64,000 bases of DNA from AC-32 sp963763475 (GTDB lineage Bacteria; Actinomycetota; Thermoleophilia; Gaiellales; Gaiellaceae): NCBI GenBank assembly GCA_963763475.1, contig CAVXOR010000003.1:372001-436000 (forward strand). The letters are read 5' to 3'. The notes under the pieces are model-generated. The model worked only from the letters and a program-made list of their open reading frames with translations. It was not told the origin of the DNA and did not search any database. This document shows positions 60,144 to 64,000 of the stretch, piece after piece; within the stretch, counting starts at the first letter, position 1; the number at the start of each line of letters is the position of its first letter. The translations under genes were made by a program, and so were the position numbers.

Positions 60144-60347
60144 ATGACTGCGGCTGAGGTACACGTCGTCACCGAGACGGAGCAGGAGCGCGTCGAGCAC
60201 TGGCGCGCCGAAGAGCTGATCCGCGCGGGCTTCGACCCGAGCGATGCGGTGGCGCTGGCGGCCAGGCACGACATCGATCTGCACTTCGCGATCGAGCTGA
60301 TCGGGCAGGGCTGCCCCTACGAGACGGCAATCGAGATTCTGATCTAG
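60144..60347 (+). CDS. Small acidic protein, helical, unknown function
   Basis: 67 residues: EVHVVTETEQERVEHWRAEE, LIRAGFDPSDAVALAARHDI, DLHFAIELIGQGCPYETAIE. The compact helical pattern with an AGF-x-x-x-x-A loop looks like a small three-helix module of UBA-like type, but I cannot assign it. ATG at 60144. It lies 53 bases after the anti-sigma-like gene and 38 before lgt. No frameshift and normal codon use, so it is likely real. Confidence 0.7.
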   Translation: MTAAEVHVVTETEQERVEHWRAEELIRAGFDPSDAVALAARHDIDLHFAIELIGQGCPYETAIEILI

Positions 60348-60385
60348 CGCTCGAGGGCGCAGGCGTCAGCGGGTCGGGGCAGAAT

Positions 60386-61273
60386 GTGCCCCCGGTGATC
60401 GCCTCAATCCCCTCCCCGCACAGCGGCACGATCGAGCTCGGCCCGCTGACGATCCACATGTACGGGCTGATGCTGCTGCTCGCGATCGCGGCCTGCATCT
60501 GGCTGACCGGCGTGCGCTGGGTGCGCCGTGGCGGCGACTGGGACCTGGTGCTCAAGGTCGCCGTCTGGGGCGTCGCGGCCGGGATCGTCGGCGCGCGCCT
60601 CTACCACGACATCACCAGCTGGGACGAGGTCTCGAGCCCGAAATGGAAGGGAGTCTTCGCCGTCTGGGAGGGCGGCCTCGGCGTCTGGGGCGGGATCCTG
60701 CTCGGCTGCCTCGTGGGCGCGTACATCGTCCACCGCGAGGGCGCCTCGGTGTTCAGGTTCATGGACGCGGTCGCGCCGGGCCTGCTGCTCGCCCAGGGGA
60801 TCGGCCGCATCGGCAACTGGTGGAACCAGGAGCTCTACGGCAAGCCGACCGACCTGCCCTGGGGCCTGAAGATCGACTTCGAGCACCGAGTCTCCGGCTA
60901 CGAGAACAGCGCGACCTTCCACCCGACCTTCCTCTACGAGCTCGTCTACGACCTGGTCGGGGTCGGCATCTTGCTCCTGCTCGATCGGCGTTTCCGCTTC
61001 AAGCCGCCTGCGTTGTTCGCGCTCTACGTCTCGTACTACACGGCCGGCCGCTTCGTCGAGGAGCTGCTGCGGATCGACCCGGCTCACGAGTTCGGCGGGC
61101 TGCGCCTCAACGCGTGGGTCTCGATCGTCGTCTTCGTGATCTCGACCACGTTCTTCGTCTGGTGGCAGTTCCTCCGCGGCGGCGAGGCCCGTCCGCGGCG
61201 AGTCGGGCGCCGGCGGGAGCGGCGCGAGCCCGAGGGGCCGACGATGGCGATCCCGAAGGGCCGCGTCCGGTAA
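60386..61273 (+). CDS. lgt: Prolipoprotein diacylglyceryl transferase
   Basis: Adds diacylglycerol from phosphatidylglycerol to the lipobox Cys of prelipoproteins in the inner membrane. 295 residues, seven helices. Signature GRIGNWWNQELYGKPT, GGLGVWGGILLGCLVGAYIV, and the C-terminal YVSYYTAGRFVEELLRIDPA. GTG at 60386. A Lys/Arg-rich tail follows the last helix. Its clients in this window include the sugar-binding lipoprotein at 47624. scpA starts ten bases downstream. Confidence 0.94.
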   Translation: MPPVIASIPSPHSGTIELGPLTIHMYGLMLLLAIAACIWLTGVRWVRRGGDWDLVLKVAVWGVAAGIVGARLYHDITSWDEVSSPKWKGVFAVWEGGLGVWGGILLGCLVGAYIVHREGASVFRFMDAVAPGLLLAQGIGRIGNWWNQELYGKPTDLPWGLKIDFEHRVSGYENSATFHPTFLYELVYDLVGVGILLLLDRRFRFKPPALFALYVSYYTAGRFVEELLRIDPAHEFGGLRLNAWVSIVVFVISTTFFVWWQFLRGGEARPRRVGRRRERREPEGPTMAIPKGRVR

Positions 61274-61283
61274 CGCCGCTAGC

Positions 61284-62045
61284 GTGCCGCACGTGATCGT
61301 GCGCGAGCTCGAGCTGGACCTCGACGCCTTCGAGGGCCCTTTCGACCTGCTCCTGACGCTCGTCCTGAAGGAGGAGCTCGACCTCGCCGAGGTGGACGTG
61401 GCGGGGATCGTGCTCACCTTTGTAGAGCGGCTGGCCGAACGGGGCGAGCTCGACCTGGAGGCCTGCGGCGAGTTCCTCGTGCTCGTGGCCGCCCTGCTGG
61501 AGCTGAAGGCGCGCGGGCTGTTCCCGGACGAGGAGGCAGAGCTCTCGGAGCTCGAGCCCGAGGAGGCTGCCGAGGAGCTGGCGCGGCGCCTCGCCGAGTA
61601 CCGGCGCGCGAAGGAGGCCGCAGCCTGGCTCGCCGAACGGCTGGAGGCCGAGAGCGAACGCTTCTTCCGCCTCGGGCCGGCGCCGCTCGCGCCCCGGGTC
61701 GAGCGCCGACTCGCCCCGCAGGAGCCGGAGAGCCTCGCCGGCGCATTGCGCTTGCTGGCCCAGGAGCCGCCGGCCGTCTCGCTGGCGCACCTGGAGCTGC
61801 GCTTCCCGCCGGTGACGCAGTTCCTCGACCGCTTTCGCGCGGTGCTGCGGCGCCGCAGGGTCTTCGACCTCGACGCGGAAGTGGAGGGCATGTCGAGGAT
61901 CGAGCAGGCAGTCGCCTTCCTCGCGCTGCTGGAGCTGCGTCGCGGGGGAGAGGTCGCGCTGGAGCAGGCCGCGCCGTTCGCCCCGATTCGCGTCCGTCGT
62001 TCCGCCGAGGAGAGGAGAGACGAATGGGCCGCCCGCTCCGCCTGA
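61284..62045 (+). CDS. scpA: Segregation and condensation protein A
   Basis: Kleisin of the SMC-ScpAB condensin. LDAFEGPFDLLLTLVLKEEL is the N-terminal helix bundle that meets the SMC neck; the C-terminal winged helix reads GMSRIEQAVAFLALLELRRG. 253 residues, intact, GTG at 61284. It overlaps scpB by 22 bases. The smc gene is not in this window. Confidence 0.92.
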   Translation: MPHVIVRELELDLDAFEGPFDLLLTLVLKEELDLAEVDVAGIVLTFVERLAERGELDLEACGEFLVLVAALLELKARGLFPDEEAELSELEPEEAAEELARRLAEYRRAKEAAAWLAERLEAESERFFRLGPAPLAPRVERRLAPQEPESLAGALRLLAQEPPAVSLAHLELRFPPVTQFLDRFRAVLRRRRVFDLDAEVEGMSRIEQAVAFLALLELRRGGEVALEQAAPFAPIRVRRSAEERRDEWAARSA

Positions 62046-62626
62046 TCACCGCGAGCCCGGTCGACCGGCTGGCGCGCACCGTCGAGGCGCTGCTGGTCGT
62101 CGCCTCGCAGCCGTTGTCGGTCGAGGAGCTCGCCGAGGCCGCGAACGACGACTCCGAGCGCATCCAGACCGCACTGGGGCTGCTGGCCGAGCGCTACGCC
62201 GAGGGCCGCAGCGGGATCGTGCTCGAGCACGTCGCCGGCGGCTGGGCCTTCCGCGCCTCGCGCGCGGCGGCCGAGGCCTGCGGGCGCCTGTTCGAGCGGC
62301 CGGTCGAGCGCGGACTCTCCGCCGCGGCTCTGGAGACGCTCGCGATCGTCGCCTACCTCGGGCCGGTCAGCCGCCCGGAGATCGCTCGGATCCGTGGCGT
62401 CGCGGCCGATTCGGTCGTCGCCGGCCTCGTCGAGCGCGGGCTGATCGCCGAGTCCGGCCGCGAGGAGGGCATCGGCGGGGCGGTTCGCTACCGGGCGACG
62501 CCGCTGTTCGAGCGCGTCTTCGGGCTCGACTCGCTCTCGGCCCTGCCGCGCCTGGACGACCTCGGCGAGAGCACGAACGAGATCCGCGAGCGGCTCGAGT
62601 CGGTCGCCGAGCGCCGCGGCGCCTGA
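62024..62626 (+). CDS. scpB: Segregation and condensation protein B
   Basis: Dimeric winged-helix partner of ScpA. VDRLARTVEALLVVASQPLS, RGLSAAALETLAIVAYLGPV and SRPEIARIRGVAADSVVAGL are family hallmarks. 200 residues, intact, ATG at 62024 within the end of scpA. Followed by a palindrome and convergent with the GYD gene; the rRNA pseudouridine synthase gene often found next to scpB lies just beyond it. Confidence 0.93.
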   Translation: MGRPLRLITASPVDRLARTVEALLVVASQPLSVEELAEAANDDSERIQTALGLLAERYAEGRSGIVLEHVAGGWAFRASRAAAEACGRLFERPVERGLSAAALETLAIVAYLGPVSRPEIARIRGVAADSVVAGLVERGLIAESGREEGIGGAVRYRATPLFERVFGLDSLSALPRLDDLGESTNEIRERLESVAERRGA

Positions 62627-62636
62627 GCGCGGCTCC

Positions 62637-62667
62637 AACAGTGACAGTCACAGTGACAGTCACTGTT
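62637..62667. terminator. 31-nt near-perfect palindrome between scpB and the GYD gene
   Basis: Reads AACAGTGAC-A-GTCA-CAG-TGAC-A-GTCACTGTT: nine plus four base pairs with one A/A mismatch and a three-base loop. Also visible as a tandem repeat of ACAGTG/ACAGTC hexamers. Its position between convergent genes suggests a two-way terminator, although the T and A ends are only two bases long. Confidence 0.5.
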
Positions 62668-62706
62668 CGCCAGAAGTGTGCCGAGCGTGGGCCGAAAGCG
62701 TGACGG

Positions 62707-62997
62707 CTAGAGCCGTCTGACGATCGCCTCGGCCTCGTCGCGCGTGAATGCGCGCAAGGTCTCGGTGTGCTCGGCCCCGTGGCGCTGGAGCTTCATCAGG
62801 ATCTCTGCGGCCGTGTCGTCGTCGGGCGCTTCGAAGATCTCGACCACGTCGTAGCGGCCGAGCGTCACGTAGACGCCGATCAGCTTTCCGCCGGCCTCCT
62901 CGACGATTCGCTCGCCCTCCTCGACGCGTTCCCGCCAGGCGGGCAGGCCGGCGACGCCCTTCGAGGTCCAGCGCATCAGCGAGACGTAGTGCGGCAC
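62707..62997 (-). CDS. GYD-domain protein
   Basis: 96 residues: VPHYVSLMRWTSKGVAGLPA, GGKLIGVYVTLGRYDVVEIF (the GYD-type strand with GRYDVV), EIFEAPDDDTAAEILMKLQR, and a C-terminal helix. GYD proteins are small alpha/beta barrels of unknown role. GTG at 62997; longer upstream frames have no similarity. Divergent from the pseudouridine synthase, 12 bases apart. Intact. Confidence 0.85.
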   Translation of the reverse strand: MPHYVSLMRWTSKGVAGLPAWRERVEEGERIVEEAGGKLIGVYVTLGRYDVVEIFEAPDDDTAAEILMKLQRHGAEHTETLRAFTRDEAEAIVRRL

Positions 62998-63009
62998 GGC
63001 CTCTCGATA

Positions 63010-63723
63010 ATGGCGCAAATGCGCCTCAACGCCTACCTCGCGCGAGCCGGGGTCGCCTCGCGGCGCCGCTCGGACGAGCTGATCAAGGCCGGCCGCGTGA
63101 CCGTCAACGGCAAGCCGGGTCAGCTGAACACCTTCGTTCAGAGCCGCGACCGGGTCGAGCTCGACGGCGAACCGGTGGAGCTGCAGCCCCTGACGTACGT
63201 CCTGCTGCACAAGCCGGCAGGCGCCGTCACGACCGCGAGCGACCCGCAGGGCCGGCGTACGGTCGTCGAGCTCGTCGACCATCCGGCCCGCGTGATGCCC
63301 GTCGGCCGGCTCGACGCCGACACGACTGGCGCCCTGTTGCTGACGAACGACGGCGAGCTGGCGCACCGCCTCGCCCACCCGCGCTACGAGGTCGAAAAGG
63401 TCTACGAGGCCGAGGTCGAGGGCGACCCCTCCGACGACGCGCTGGAGCGCCTGTGCCAGGGGATCGACCTGGACGACGGCCAGACGAGTCCCGCGCGGGC
63501 CCGACGCCTGGCCCCGGGCCGCGTCGAGCTCGCCATCCACGAAGGCCGCAAGCACCAGGTCAAGCGGATGCTGGCGGCCGTCGGGCACCCGGTCACGCAT
63601 CTGCATCGCAGCCGCTATGCGGGACTGACGCTCGAAGGGCTCGAGCCCGGCCGGTGGCGCGAGCTCGAGCCCTCCGAAGTAGCGCGGCTTAGGTCGACGC
63701 CGCCATCGCCTCGGCCTGGATGA
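63010..63723 (+). CDS. Ribosomal pseudouridine synthase, RsuA/RluB family
   Basis: 237 residues. S4 RNA-binding domain MRLNAYLARAGVASRRRSDE at the start; catalytic Asp in MPVGRLDADTTGALLLTNDG; LLHKPAGAVTTASDP and IHEGRKHQVKRMLAAVGHPV complete the RsuA-type core. In Gram-positives the gene downstream of scpB is usually rluB, acting on 23S rRNA, but the symbol is left open. ATG at 63010. The last residues (RSTPPSPRPG) overlap the opposite gene by 35 bases. Confidence 0.93.
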   Translation: MAQMRLNAYLARAGVASRRRSDELIKAGRVTVNGKPGQLNTFVQSRDRVELDGEPVELQPLTYVLLHKPAGAVTTASDPQGRRTVVELVDHPARVMPVGRLDADTTGALLLTNDGELAHRLAHPRYEVEKVYEAEVEGDPSDDALERLCQGIDLDDGQTSPARARRLAPGRVELAIHEGRKHQVKRMLAAVGHPVTHLHRSRYAGLTLEGLEPGRWRELEPSEVARLRSTPPSPRPG

Positions 63724-64000
63724 TCAGGGCGTTCGCCTGCGAGATCCAGGAGTGCGCCTGGGTCTCGTTGAAGTGAGCGCCGCCCAACATCGTCGAGTCG
63801 AGAGCGTTCTTGATCGAAGTTGCCAGCGCGTCGCGCGAAGTGGTGAGCGTCGCGATCTGGTCCTCGATCGAGTTGTAGCGGCTGTCGTCCGAAGCACTGC
63901 CACTCTTGATCGCGCGCGTCGAGGCCTGCAGCGTGCTCATCGCGAAGGCGCCGAAGGGCGCATTCAGCTGCTTGTACGCGGCTCGTAGCGCGTTGTAGGT
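63689..64000 (-). CDS. C-terminal part of a helical protein, 5' end off the window
   Basis: About 103 C-terminal residues; the frame is open to the right edge. Sequence: TYNALRAAYKQLNAPFGAFA, DDSRYNSIEDQIATLTTSRD, ALATSIKNALDSTMLGGAHF, ending ALIIQAEAMAAST. Low in charge and rich in Ala/Ser/Thr with heptad-like helix patterns. No family recognised. It overlaps the end of the pseudouridine synthase on the other strand, so the exact end could differ if an error lies there. Confidence 0.6.
   Translation of the reverse strand, partial: TYNALRAAYKQLNAPFGAFAMSTLQASTRAIKSGSASDDSRYNSIEDQIATLTTSRDALATSIKNALDSTMLGGAHFNETQAHSWISQANALIIQAEAMAAST

Noticed and set aside
62637..62667. CRISPR repeat
   Set aside because: The ACAGTG/ACAGTC repeats are six bases with no spacers and form one palindrome; no cas gene is present.

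Overview
The window is a high-GC stretch, densely packed with genes on both strands. Adjacent genes very often overlap by GTGA, ATGA or TAGTG, and GTG starts are common. Actinobacterial markers include an acVLRF1-type release factor, a DUF4235/holin/DUF3618 membrane cluster, scpA-scpB and a single PHP-type dnaE. I infer an actinobacterium, possibly a deep lineage such as Thermoleophilia; that placement is not proven from the sequence alone.

Layout. 0-7.2 kb: a 2-hydroxyacid dehydrogenase cut by the left edge, pcrA helicase, an Eis-like acetyltransferase, and a GT-C-like membrane protein with a partner. 7.2-12.7 kb: tRNA-Val, an HD-GYP response regulator, msrB-msrA, a LysE exporter, a FIST sensor protein, a DUF7218 protein, a CBS protein and an MmcQ/YjbR protein. 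12.8-23.1 kb: translation block thrS, infC-rpmI-rplT, a TrmH-type rRNA methyltransferase, and pheS-pheT, with small metabolic genes and two tandem methyltransferases between. 23.1-32.8 kb: a cyclic-nucleotide-binding protein, a cupredoxin-like secreted protein, an envelope cluster, argR, and a 2-oxoacid dehydrogenase complex (E1alpha, E1beta, E2, with VOC and GNAT genes in the same run, then lpd). 32.8-39.9 kb: two tandem ECF sigma factors with membrane-tether tails, another cyclic-nucleotide-binding protein, an inserted TfoX/methyltransferase cassette flanked by a 28-bp direct repeat, an aminotransferase, and a structured noncoding region. 39.9-46.3 kb: an EamA transporter, a toxin-antitoxin pair, VLRF1, an MFS/cyclic-nucleotide-binding fusion and typA. 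46.4-54.1 kb: a ROK-regulated sugar ABC operon (regulator, binding protein, two permeases, GH4 glycosidase, BadF-type kinase, ATPase). 54.1-64 kb: dnaE, a sigma/anti-sigma-like pair, lgt, scpA-scpB, and an rRNA pseudouridine synthase.

About 38 single-base frameshifts break otherwise well-conserved genes, including essential ones (thrS, rpmI, rplT). All but one lie left of 30.7 kb; the exception is at about 37.6 kb. This is best explained by uneven consensus quality of the assembly, so most damaged genes are annotated as CDS with the break positions given. Corrected protein readings quoted below assume one base added or removed at each break.

No CRISPR array, phage, transposase or antiphage system was recognised. 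The most unusual items are the tandem membrane-tethered sigma factors, the cassette insertion beside the aminotransferase, the duplicated-domain proteins, and a structured noncoding region near 39.5 kb.
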